DNA of 64,000 nucleotides from Streptomyces sp. NBC_00510 (lineage in GTDB: Bacteria > Actinomycetota > Actinomycetes > Streptomycetales > Streptomycetaceae), in contig CP107851.1 of assembly GCA_036013505.1 (NCBI GenBank), positions 806,001-870,000 on the forward strand, written 5' to 3'. A program made the position numbers and the translations under genes. Every line of letters begins with the position of its first letter. Position 1 is the first letter of the stretch. Shown here in pieces: positions 15,973 to 23,665 of this stretch. The notes below the pieces were generated by a model that worked only from the letters and a program-made list of their open reading frames with translations, ran no database searches and was not told the origin of the DNA.

Positions 15973-16431
15973 TCAGCCGGCGACCCGGTAGCGGCTGGTG
16001 ATCGCGACGCGGTTGAACGCGTTCATCAGCGTCGCCAGCCAGGCGACCGCCGAGACCTGGTCGGCGGTGAGCACGGCCGCGGCCGCTTCGTAGTCCGCGT
16101 CGCTCGCGTGCCCCTCCGGCACGCGGGTGATCGCCTCCGTCAGGCGCAGGGCGGCGCGGTCGGTCCCGGAGAAGTAGCCGGCTTCCTCCCACGCGGGCAG
16201 CACGGCGATCCGGTCCGGGTTCTCGCCCTTCTTCAGGGCGTCGCGCGTGTGCATCCGCAGGCAGAACGCACAGCCGTTGATCTGGGACGTGCGGATCTTC
16301 AGCAGTTCGACCAGGAGCGGGTCGAGGCCTGCCGCGGCGGCGCTCCCCTCCACCGCCGTGGACAGGGCGAGGAGCGCCTGGTAGTTATCCGGGTGCTGCT
16401 TTCCGATGTTGACGCGCTGCTGCTCGGTCAT
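15973..16431 (-). CDS. Carboxymuconolactone decarboxylase/AhpD-like protein
   Basis: 152-aa all-helical CMD-family protein with the AhpD-like redox site QINGCAFCLRMHTRDA (Cys-x-x-Cys followed by His) near residues 50-65. Such proteins reduce peroxidase partners or act on quinone-like compounds. It lies directly downstream of the ECF41 sigma gene on the same strand, matching the known ECF41 association with COE genes (carboxymuconolactone decarboxylase, oxidoreductase, epimerase). ATG at 16431, GGAGGGAC just upstream. I do not see an ECF41 promoter in the 86-base gap, so it may be cotranscribed with the sigma gene. Confidence 0.92.
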   Translation of the reverse strand: MTEQQRVNIGKQHPDNYQALLALSTAVEGSAAAAGLDPLLVELLKIRTSQINGCAFCLRMHTRDALKKGENPDRIAVLPAWEEAGYFSGTDRAALRLTEAITRVPEGHASDADYEAAAAVLTADQVSAVAWLATLMNAFNRVAITSRYRVAG

Positions 16432-16517
16432 GGATGTCCCTCCGGGTGTCGTCTGCCGGGTAAGCCTTGTCGAAGGTCCGCCGTCACGCACGGCGGCGTT
16501 CCGTCCGGTGGGACGGG

Positions 16518-17399
16518 TCAGACGTGTGCGATCTTCGCCGGGTTGAGGACCCTGCGGTAGGCGGTGATCAGGCCGTCCTCGATCTCCACCGTGTCGACGG
16601 AGAAGACGCGGCCTGCGCGGCGGTGCAGGAGCGCGGGTTCGCCGCCGACCTCGACGAGGTCGACGCGGTCCGGACGCCACCGGAGCCACACCCCCACCAT
16701 CAGCTTCGCGATGCGCGTGCCGCCGTGGACCAGCTTGCGTGCCGTGAAGACCTCGCCGCCGCCGTCCGTGACGTACACGGCCTCCGGGTGGAGGAGCCGC
16801 ACCAGCCCGGCCATGTCCCCGGCCTCGTACGCGGCGCGGAACGCGGCGAGCAGCCGTTCCCGCTCCGCCCGGGACGCCTGCGGCGTCGACTGCCTGGCCT
16901 TGACCACCTTGCGCCGCGCCCGCGAGGCGAGCTGGCGGGCGGCCGGTGCGGAGGCGTCCAGCACGTCCGCGATCCGGCCGAACTCGAGGCCGAAGACGTC
17001 GTGGAGGATGAAGGCCACACGCTCCGGCGGGCTCAGTTCCTCCATGACGAGCAGCATCGCCGACCCGACGGACTCGTCGACGAGCACCGCCTCCGACGCG
17101 TCAGGACCCGTCAGCAACGGCGCGGGCAGCCACGGCCCCACATAGGTCTCCCGGCGGGCGCGCGCGGACTTCAGGACGTCGTACGACCGTCGGGCGGCGA
17201 CCGTGACCAGCCAGGCCCGCAGATCGCCGATGCCGCGCAGATCCGCTCCGGCCGCCCGCAGCCACACGTCCTGGGTGATGTCCTCGGCGTCGGCCACGCT
17301 TCCCAGCAGACGGTACGCCACCCCGAAGACGGCGGGCCGGTGCGTCTCCCACTCGGCCTCGAGCACCTCGGGCGACCTGGGCATACGCGTGAGACTCAT
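16518..17399 (-). CDS. sigJ: ECF41 sigma factor with C-terminal SnoaL domain (SigJ type)
   Basis: 293 aa. Region 2: RPAVFGVAYRLLGSVADAED and DVWLRAAG; linker WLPAPL. Region 4: LSPPERVAFILHDVFGLEF with HTH APAARQLASRARRKV. The C-terminal SnoaL/NTF2 domain (about 175-293) carries the ECF41 hallmarks WLPxP, DGGGE and NPAKI in slightly altered form. ECF41 proteins lack a classical anti-sigma factor and are thought to be controlled by this fused domain. AGGAGG precedes the ATG at 17399. A degenerate copy of the Rrf2 operator lies at 17434-17457 in the promoter. It is the likely factor for the four ECF41-type promoters at 11.3-13.1 kb. Confidence 0.93.
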   Translation of the reverse strand: MSLTRMPRSPEVLEAEWETHRPAVFGVAYRLLGSVADAEDITQDVWLRAAGADLRGIGDLRAWLVTVAARRSYDVLKSARARRETYVGPWLPAPLLTGPDASEAVLVDESVGSAMLLVMEELSPPERVAFILHDVFGLEFGRIADVLDASAPAARQLASRARRKVVKARQSTPQASRAERERLLAAFRAAYEAGDMAGLVRLLHPEAVYVTDGGGEVFTARKLVHGGTRIAKLMVGVWLRWRPDRVDLVEVGGEPALLHRRAGRVFSVDTVEIEDGLITAYRRVLNPAKIAHV

Positions 17400-17433
17400 G
17401 CTGGCGTGACCTCCTTCGCCCCCACATCCGGCA

Positions 17434-17457
17434 AAATCGAGATGTTTTTCATCCTGA
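17434..17457. promoter_or_regulatory. Candidate Rrf2 operator before the ECF41 sigma gene
   Basis: 24-bp AT-rich element in GC-rich surroundings. Its minus-strand sequence agrees with the palindrome at 17990-18013 at 18 of 24 positions (shared GGAT and AAACATC core). It lies 35-58 bases upstream of the sigma start codon. Confidence 0.6.
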
Positions 17458-17502
17458 ATGAAGTTCCTCGGGAGCGAGGGGCGCCCGGTACGGGAAGCGG
17501 GC

Positions 17503-17988
17503 TCAGTCGCGCCCGAGCCCTCCGCGTACGTACGACCCCACCGCGGGAGCGTGCGCTTCGGCCTCCGCCCGCACGTCGGCGAGACTCTGCTCGGCCAGCG
17601 CCTTCCGCCAGGCCAGCTCGGCCCGCCCCATGGCGCTGTTCACCGCGCAGGGGCGGCGGAAACCGCCCGCCGGCACCCGCTCGCCGATCGTGCCGCAGCG
17701 GCGGATCTCGGCGCAGCGGAACAGGGGGTCGTCCCCCTCTACGGCGAGGACCACGTCCAGCATCGACACCGCCTCCAGCGGGCGGGCCAGCCGGAAGCCG
17801 CCCCGAGCACCCGGCACGGATTCCAGCAGCCCCGCCCTGACGAGCTGCTGGAGCTGCTTGTTCAGGTAGGACGCCGACAGATCGTGACCGGCGGCCAGCT
17901 GCGCGGTCGGGACCGGCTCGCCGTCCCCGAGCCACGCGAGGTTGAGCAGTGTGTGCACCGCCCACTCGACGCCCTTACCCGTTCGCAT
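17503..17988 (-). CDS. Rrf2-family regulator with three cysteines
   Basis: 161 aa. Rrf2 winged helix: GVEWAVHTLLNLAWLG, HTH TAQLAAGHDLSASYLNKQLQ and wing GARGGFRLARPLEAVSMLDV. Three Cys follow in FRCAEIRRCGTIG and FRRPCAV (spacing C-x5-C-x15-C). This resembles but does not equal the C-x5-C-x5-C iron-sulfur ligand pattern of IscR/NsrR, so redox or Fe-S sensing is possible. ATG at 17988 lies inside a 27-bp palindrome, implying tight autorepression. The position upstream of the ECF41 gene, plus a second site there, suggests it controls that sigma factor. Confidence 0.9.
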   Translation of the reverse strand: MRTGKGVEWAVHTLLNLAWLGDGEPVPTAQLAAGHDLSASYLNKQLQQLVRAGLLESVPGARGGFRLARPLEAVSMLDVVLAVEGDDPLFRCAEIRRCGTIGERVPAGGFRRPCAVNSAMGRAELAWRKALAEQSLADVRAEAEAHAPAVGSYVRGGLGRD

Positions 17989-18013
17989 ATCTGGATAATA
18001 AACATCCAGATAT
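17987..18013. promoter_or_regulatory. Perfect 10-bp-arm palindrome at the Rrf2 start
   Basis: ATATCTGGAT-N7-ATCCAGATAT, both arms identical. The left arm overlaps the start codon of the Rrf2 gene (17986-17988). Size and AT-richness are typical of Rrf2 dimer operators. Occupancy would block transcription or translation start directly. Confidence 0.85.
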
Positions 18014-18049
18014 CGCCCGTCAAAGGTCATGCCTCCCTCGTGGGGCACC

Positions 18050-18385
18050 TCAGCGGTGACGGCCGCCCCTGCGGGGGTCGCCGGTCCTGCTGCGCACCAC
18101 GGGAAGGGTCACGGCGTACGCGCCGAGGGCGGAGGGGGTAACGACGGCGGCGATCCACGTGGTGCGCAGGCGTATGTCGCTCCAGGACAGGGCCCTTCCC
18201 CAACCGTGGGGCAGCCCCAACAGCATGGCGGCCAGCAGCGCGCCGATGATGCCGCCGTGGTGGCTCCCGGTGAGGCCGAGGCCGATGACGAGCAGCGCCG
18301 CGACGGCCGCGACGGCCCCCCACGCGGCGGGGCCCGGCGGGGCCGGTGCCGCGGCGTGTGCGCGGCACCGGCCCCCGGGCGTCAC
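18050..18385 (-). CDS. Small membrane protein coupled to the subtilase
   Basis: 111-aa unrecognised protein. After a Pro/Ala-rich start of about 20 residues there are three hydrophobic segments (AAWGAVAAVAALLVIGLGL, GGIIGALLAAMLLGLP, TTWIAAVVTPSALGAYAVTL) and a basic tail. Third-position GC is high throughout. The GTG start overlaps the protease stop as GTGA, so it is translationally coupled and probably made together with the protease. A partner in secretion, anchoring or control of the protease is only inference. No family assignment can be made from the sequence alone. Confidence 0.7.
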   Translation of the reverse strand: MTPGGRCRAHAAAPAPPGPAAWGAVAAVAALLVIGLGLTGSHHGGIIGALLAAMLLGLPHGWGRALSWSDIRLRTTWIAAVVTPSALGAYAVTLPVVRSRTGDPRRGGRHR

Positions 18386-21300
18386 TTCAGGCCGAAGGCC
18401 CGGATGACGGTCTGCGCGACCGATCCCTCGGCGCGTGCCGTGGCGCTGGTGCGCAGCGACACGAACGCGGCCGAGGAGGGGGCGTGCAGGGTGGCCCGCC
18501 AGGATCCCTGACGGAGCTTCAGGTCCTGGCGGTGCCAGGACGCTCCGTCGTCGTAGGAGACCTCGAGCCGGACCGAGGACACCGCGTCCTTCGCGGACGT
18601 GCCGAGCACCGAGGGGATGAGGGAGACCTCCTGTGTGCGGCGTGCTCTGCCCGCGGCGTCGAGTTCCGTGCCGTAGTCGAGTTGGACCAGCGGCACGATC
18701 CCGGACTGCGCCTTGCCCGAGACGAAGTCCCACTGCGTGTGGGTCTTCGACGAGTACGGGCTCTGCGCCGGATCACCCGCGGTGTCGACGACGAGGCGGT
18801 ACGGCAACGACTCGGCCGGCAGGTCGAAGGCGTTGACGTAGGCGCTGTCGGTCGTCAGCAGCGTGGTGCCGCCCTGGAGCAGTGAGGTGCGGGCGGTCAT
18901 CGTCTCGGTTCCCGCGGAGCCCGTGTGCGGGGCGCCCGAGTCGCTCCAGCCCGGGACGACCAGCGAGAGGGAGGTGTCGTCCCGCACCTGGGAGTCGCCG
19001 TCGGACATGCGCGGCCGCAGGACCGGTCCGAGCCACCGCTCCTGCTGGACGCTGTCCGGCCGGTAGGACGTGGGACTGTTCGTCGCGCCCACCCAGCCGC
19101 TGACCGACGCGGTCTGCTGCCATGTGGCGTCCTCGCCCGCGGTCACCCAGTCGGTACGCCGTCCGGGAGCCATGGGCTCGAGTCCGAAGGAGTACCCCGT
19201 GGCCCACTCGTACGCCGGGTAGTCCGTCCTGCGCTCCAAGGCCTGCTTGTCCTGCGGCTGGGCGAAGTCGACGTCGACGCGCGCCAGGCGGTCCGGGTCA
19301 GCGCGGTAGGCCACGTCCGAGGGCACGGCGCCCGCATGGTATTTGACCAGGTCGTACAGGTACGAGGGGGACGGATGGGCCGCCACCCGGAGTCCGACCC
19401 GGTGCTCGCGCGCCGAGGCGATCCTCGCGATCAGTGCCTCGCCCTCGTCCTTGGTCACCGACACCACGGGCACGTCCGAGACGGTGGTGTAGTCCGGCGA
19501 GCCGTACCAGGCGGCCAGCCGCCCCACCCCGTCGTTGACCACGAGCAGCGCTCTCGCGCCCGCCGCCTTCGCGGCCGACACCTGCGCCGAGGGCTCGACC
19601 TCGGCGCTGTGGCGGACCACGGCGACCCTGCCGCGGGCTCGCACCTTGGCGAACTCCTCCGGTGAACCGGCGCCGGCGAACACCGCGTCCGGCGTCGACG
19701 TGCCGTCGGGCAGGTCGGCGCTCCCCTCCTGGGCGAGCGCGTCGTCGATCCTGCCGCCGTCGTAGGACAGGTCGAGCGGTGTCTGCTGGGCCCGCAGGCG
19801 GGTGGCGAACACGAAGCTGCCGTGCCGTACCTTGGCGCCGGTCGGCTGGGCCCAGACGCTGTCGTAGCCCGGGCCGACGATCACGTTCTCCCTGACCGCG
19901 CCGTAGTCACCGGGGCTGGGTTCGGTGGAGGTGAAGGAGCGGAAGAAGTCCAGCCGGGTGTTCACCAGCGTGGTGGGCTTCGGTGTGACGGCCCGCACCT
20001 GGTGCGCCTTGGAGGCGTCCAGGACGACCTGCCGGTCCGCGGTCAGGTCCACCTCAGGGGCGCTCAGCAGGGCGATGCCCCGGGAACTGGGGCCGTGGGT
20101 GCCCACGACGTCCGCGTACGACACCACCGTGTAGGTGTCGGCGGGCAGACGCAGGGTCAGCTCCCCGCTCGCGGGGATCTCGTAGGCGGTGGTGGACCTG
20201 CTGAGGGCGCCCTTGAGGTGGATCCAGCCGCTCATCGGCTCGCCCGCGCGGTCCTTCATGGTGATCGAGAGGTCGTACCGCTCCGGCTCGAGACCGACGC
20301 CGGCGACCGTGTGGGCGACCGCCGCACCGGTGGCGTCGCGGGCGACGACCTGGGCGGTGTGGTCGCCCCGTGCGAGGCCGGACGGGTCGGCGCCGACCTC
20401 CACCGCGGTGCTGCCGTGGGCCGGCACGGTGACCTGGTCGGCGGAGAGGGAGAACACGCCGTCGTCGGGGGCGCCCGCCTCCACCGCGAGGCGCAACGTC
20501 AGCGGCTCGTCCCCGGAGTTGGTGTACGTGATCTCCTGCGTGACGGGGCCGGTGCCGCCGTTCGGCCACCGGAGGAAGCGGAAGACCGAACCGGTCGCCG
20601 TCACCCGGGCACGGACCGCGGCCGCGACGTCGACACGTCCCGAACCGCCCTGGTACGCGGTCAGGTACGGCGTCGCCTTGCTGGTGCTCATCAGGGCGTC
20701 CTTCAACCGGCTGCCCGGCCAGTCGGGATGCCGCTGCGCCAGCAGGACGGCGGCGCCCGCGACGTGCGGGGAGGCCATCGAGGTCCCGCTCATCGTGGTG
20801 TAGGGGCCCTCTCCCCCACTCGCGTACTGCGACCGGGCGGCCAGGACGTCCACGCCCGGGGCCGTCAGGTCGGGCTTGACGCCCTCGTCGCCGACGCGCG
20901 GTCCGACGCTGGAGAAGAACGCGAGGTCGTCGGAGGGGCCGACCGCGCCCACCGTCAGCGCGGCGTCGGCGGCGGCCGGGGAACCGATGGTGTACGGCGT
21001 GGACCCCCGGCCGCTGTTGCCGGCGGCGACGACGAACAGCGTGCCCGTCTCGGCGCTCAGAGCGTTCAGGCTCCGGCTCATCAGGTCCGTTCCGTCGCTG
21101 GGCTCGGCGCTGCCCAGGCTCATGTTGACGACCCTGGCGTGCTCCGTGCGCGCGGCCCACTCCATGCCGCCGATGACCCAGGACTCCTGTCCCTCGCCGC
21201 GGTTGCCGAGCACCTTGCCGACCACCAGGTCGGCGCCGGGAGCCACACCCTTCTCCTTGCCGTCCGACGCCGCGCCGGTGCCGGCGACGGTGGAGGCGAC

Positions 21301-22164
21301 GTGGGTCCCGTGGCCGCTGCCGTCCGGCACGTCCTGGTCGGGAACGAAACTGCGGGTGCTGACGATCCGGTCCTTCAGGTCCGGGTGCCCGGTGTCGGCG
21401 CCGGTGTCCAGCACCGCGACCTTGACGCCGGAGCCGGTGTCCCCCGACTCCCAGACCTGCGGCGCGCCGATCTGGGCCGTGGTGTCGGCGAGCGTCGCCT
21501 TCGTCCTGCCGTCCAGCCAGATCTTGTCGATGCCGCCGGTGAACGACGGGGCCGCGCCGGCCCGGCGGGACCCGCTGGTGTCCTGCCCGGAGGGGCCGGT
21601 GCCGCCCGCGGTGAGCGCGGCCCAGGCGTCGGCCGCTTCCGACCGGTCGGCCGCGATGGCGGCGCCGCCGACGGAGGGCAGGTCGCGGCGGGACTGCGCA
21701 CCGCGCAGGGCGGTGCCGCCGCGGCGGAGGGCGGCGTGGTTCCCGCCGGTGATGATCAGGGGCAGCCGCGGCGCGTGCGCGTCGTCGTAGCCCTGCGCGA
21801 TCAGCCCGGTGACGTTGAAGAGGCGCTTGTCGAGGCGGTCCGCTGCCACGTACGCGAGCGCGTCGTCCGGGTAGACGTAGGTGTCGCCCGCCTCGGTGAC
21901 GATGCGCACCGAACCAGCGGCCCCGGGACGGCGCTCGACGCTCAGCGAGTCCCGCCCGCCGCCGGTCCCCGGGGTGACGACGACCTTGTCCCCGGTGATG
22001 AGGGTCACGGTCTTCACCTGACCCCCGCCGTGGGCCGGCGGCCCTTCCGGCGGTGCGGCGGACACGGCCGCCCCCGCCGACGCGGGGCTCAGGAGAGTGA
22101 CGAGTACGGCGGTGGCGGTGCCCAGAGCCGCCAAGCCCGTTCTTCGGGCCGTGGTGAACAGCAC
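18382..22164 (-). CDS. Secreted S8 subtilisin-family protease with PA insert
   Basis: 1260 aa. The signal peptide is residues 1-33 (ALGTATAVLVTLLSPASAGA), followed by a propeptide of about 200 residues. The S8 domain shows the triad: Asp in VAVLDTGADTGHPDL, His in GHGTHVASTVAG, Ser in MSGTSMASPHVAGAA. A beta-sandwich region and a protease-associated-like segment (VAVVRHSAEVEPSAQ, AGARALLVVND) follow, then C-terminal Ig-like domains. It belongs to the large Streptomyces extracellular subtilases used in nutrient acquisition. GTG at 22164 has AAGGAGG five bases upstream. Two direct repeats upstream (22214-22242) may be regulatory. Confidence 0.94.
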   Translation of the reverse strand: MLFTTARRTGLAALGTATAVLVTLLSPASAGAAVSAAPPEGPPAHGGGQVKTVTLITGDKVVVTPGTGGGRDSLSVERRPGAAGSVRIVTEAGDTYVYPDDALAYVAADRLDKRLFNVTGLIAQGYDDAHAPRLPLIITGGNHAALRRGGTALRGAQSRRDLPSVGGAAIAADRSEAADAWAALTAGGTGPSGQDTSGSRRAGAAPSFTGGIDKIWLDGRTKATLADTTAQIGAPQVWESGDTGSGVKVAVLDTGADTGHPDLKDRIVSTRSFVPDQDVPDGSGHGTHVASTVAGTGAASDGKEKGVAPGADLVVGKVLGNRGEGQESWVIGGMEWAARTEHARVVNMSLGSAEPSDGTDLMSRSLNALSAETGTLFVVAAGNSGRGSTPYTIGSPAAADAALTVGAVGPSDDLAFFSSVGPRVGDEGVKPDLTAPGVDVLAARSQYASGGEGPYTTMSGTSMASPHVAGAAVLLAQRHPDWPGSRLKDALMSTSKATPYLTAYQGGSGRVDVAAAVRARVTATGSVFRFLRWPNGGTGPVTQEITYTNSGDEPLTLRLAVEAGAPDDGVFSLSADQVTVPAHGSTAVEVGADPSGLARGDHTAQVVARDATGAAVAHTVAGVGLEPERYDLSITMKDRAGEPMSGWIHLKGALSRSTTAYEIPASGELTLRLPADTYTVVSYADVVGTHGPSSRGIALLSAPEVDLTADRQVVLDASKAHQVRAVTPKPTTLVNTRLDFFRSFTSTEPSPGDYGAVRENVIVGPGYDSVWAQPTGAKVRHGSFVFATRLRAQQTPLDLSYDGGRIDDALAQEGSADLPDGTSTPDAVFAGAGSPEEFAKVRARGRVAVVRHSAEVEPSAQVSAAKAAGARALLVVNDGVGRLAAWYGSPDYTTVSDVPVVSVTKDEGEALIARIASAREHRVGLRVAAHPSPSYLYDLVKYHAGAVPSDVAYRADPDRLARVDVDFAQPQDKQALERRTDYPAYEWATGYSFGLEPMAPGRRTDWVTAGEDATWQQTASVSGWVGATNSPTSYRPDSVQQERWLGPVLRPRMSDGDSQVRDDTSLSLVVPGWSDSGAPHTGSAGTETMTARTSLLQGGTTLLTTDSAYVNAFDLPAESLPYRLVVDTAGDPAQSPYSSKTHTQWDFVSGKAQSGIVPLVQLDYGTELDAAGRARRTQEVSLIPSVLGTSAKDAVSSVRLEVSYDDGASWHRQDLKLRQGSWRATLHAPSSAAFVSLRTSATARAEGSVAQTVIRAFGLK

Positions 22165-22213
22165 TGTTCCTCCTTGCGTTTTCCTGGGCGAATACGATCA
22201 CATCCCTGAGATT

Positions 22214-22242
22214 TCGAACAGATCTTGACAGCCTCGAACAGA
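22214..22242. repeat. Direct repeats upstream of the subtilase gene
   Basis: TCGAACAGA occurs at 22214-22222 and 22234-22242, 20 bp (two helical turns) apart, 50-78 bases before the protease start. Same-face direct repeats are typical of an activator or repressor binding site; the factor is unknown. Confidence 0.5.
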
Positions 22243-22365
22243 GAGGCAGCGCATGTCAGTTGAGGCGCCGTGTCGTGGAGCGGCGCTCGGGGCGAAGCGC
22301 GGTGTCAGGTGCCGGTGCGGGGCGGGGTACCGGTGCCGCACACGCGCTGCGCGGCCTGCGTCACG

Positions 22366-23565
22366 TCACTGCGTACGCAGCGGCCGGCGCAGCAGGAAGA
22401 CGCCGACGGCGGCGGACACCACGATCACGTACAGCGCGAAGACCACGCCCGCGTCCCGCAGTCCGAGCGCGAGGCTGAGCGCGCCGACCCCGACCACCGG
22501 TACGGAGATGCCGACGTAGGCGGCGACGAAGAAGGCCGAGATCGTCGCGCCGCGGTGCTCGTCGGGGGCCACCGCGCTCACGCCGGTCAGGCCCGCGCGG
22601 AACGACATCCCCTGCCCGAGGCCGCCGACCAGGGCCCCCACCACCAGTACCGGTAGGGACTCCACCACCAGCGAGGCCGCGACCACGGCCATGCCGGCCG
22701 TGAGCGCCAGGCATCCGGCCGGCAGCGCGCGCCGTACGCCCAGACGGCCCATCAGCATCTGCCCGGCGGTGGACGCGCAGAACACGGAGAAGACGACCAG
22801 GCCGTCGACGGCCAGGTTGTGCTCCCCCAGCGTCATGGCGAGGAAGCTCGGCGCCACCGCCGTGAACAGGCCGAGCATGGAGAAACCGGCGAACGCCGCC
22901 AGCCCGGCGGGGACGAACGCCGCCCGCGTCGGTGGCGGGACGACCATGCCCTGAGGGCGCAGCGGGGGACGCGGGCTGCGCACCGCCACCGTCTCGGGCA
23001 GGGCACGCGCGACGGCGTAGGCCGCCAGCAGCAGGACGATGTGCACCAGGAAGGGCAGCCGGAGGGGCCACGGCGCGTACTGCGCCAGGACCCCCGACAG
23101 CAGCGGCCCGCAGCCGAGGCCGCCCATGTTGGCGGCGGTGGCCGCGAGTCCCGCGCGTGCGCGCCGGTCCGGGGGCGCCAGTTCGAGCACCGCGGCCGTC
23201 GCGGCGCCGCTGAGCAGACCGGCCGAGAACCCCGACAGCAGCCGCCCCGCGAACAGCAGCGGCAGGCCGCTCTCGAAGAGGAAGCACACCGCGCTCAGCA
23301 GCGACAGGCCCAGCGCGGCGAACAGCACCGGGCGCCGGCCGAGGACGTCCGAGAAGTCCCCGGCGACCAGCAACGCGGCGATCACTCCGATCGCGTAGAC
23401 CGCGAAGACCACCGTGACGACCAGTTCGGAGAAGCCGATCTGTTCCCGGTAGAGCCCGTACAGCGGTGTCGGCAGCGTGGTGCCCGCCATGCCGACCGCG
23501 AACACGCCCGACGCCGCGACGTACGCGCTCCGCGCGCGGCGCTCCCCGGTGGCTTGCTTGATCAC
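22366..23565 (-). CDS. MFS transporter
   Basis: 399-aa major facilitator with about 12 membrane helices. The loop-2/3 signature DFSDVLGRRPVLF is present, and motif C-like glycines appear in the fifth helix (GGLGCGPLLSGVLAQYAPW). It is of the drug:H+ antiporter/YfcJ-like size class without extra domains. GTG at 23565. It is separate from the protease (about 200 bases between) and divergent from the ADP-ribosylglycohydrolase gene with a 100-base gap. The substrate is unknown. Confidence 0.9.
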   Translation of the reverse strand: MIKQATGERRARSAYVAASGVFAVGMAGTTLPTPLYGLYREQIGFSELVVTVVFAVYAIGVIAALLVAGDFSDVLGRRPVLFAALGLSLLSAVCFLFESGLPLLFAGRLLSGFSAGLLSGAATAAVLELAPPDRRARAGLAATAANMGGLGCGPLLSGVLAQYAPWPLRLPFLVHIVLLLAAYAVARALPETVAVRSPRPPLRPQGMVVPPPTRAAFVPAGLAAFAGFSMLGLFTAVAPSFLAMTLGEHNLAVDGLVVFSVFCASTAGQMLMGRLGVRRALPAGCLALTAGMAVVAASLVVESLPVLVVGALVGGLGQGMSFRAGLTGVSAVAPDEHRGATISAFFVAAYVGISVPVVGVGALSLALGLRDAGVVFALYVIVVSAAVGVFLLRRPLRTQ

Positions 23566-23665
23566 GCTTCCACGCTAGCTGACGACCCGTCGGATCGGAC
23601 GCTCCTGCACGCCCCCACGGCGTCGCCTTGAGGACGCGGAGGCCGACGTGCCAGGCTGACCCGCC

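Noticed and set aside
16433..16517. ECF41 promoter directly before the AhpD-like gene
   Set aside because: GTGACGG and CGAC stretches occur but no GTCACA-N16-CGTC arrangement; cotranscription with sigJ is the simpler view.
22214..22242. LexA/SOS box in the TCGAAC sequences before the subtilase
   Set aside because: The actinobacterial SOS box needs TCGAAC-N4-GTTCGA; here the copies are direct, not inverted.
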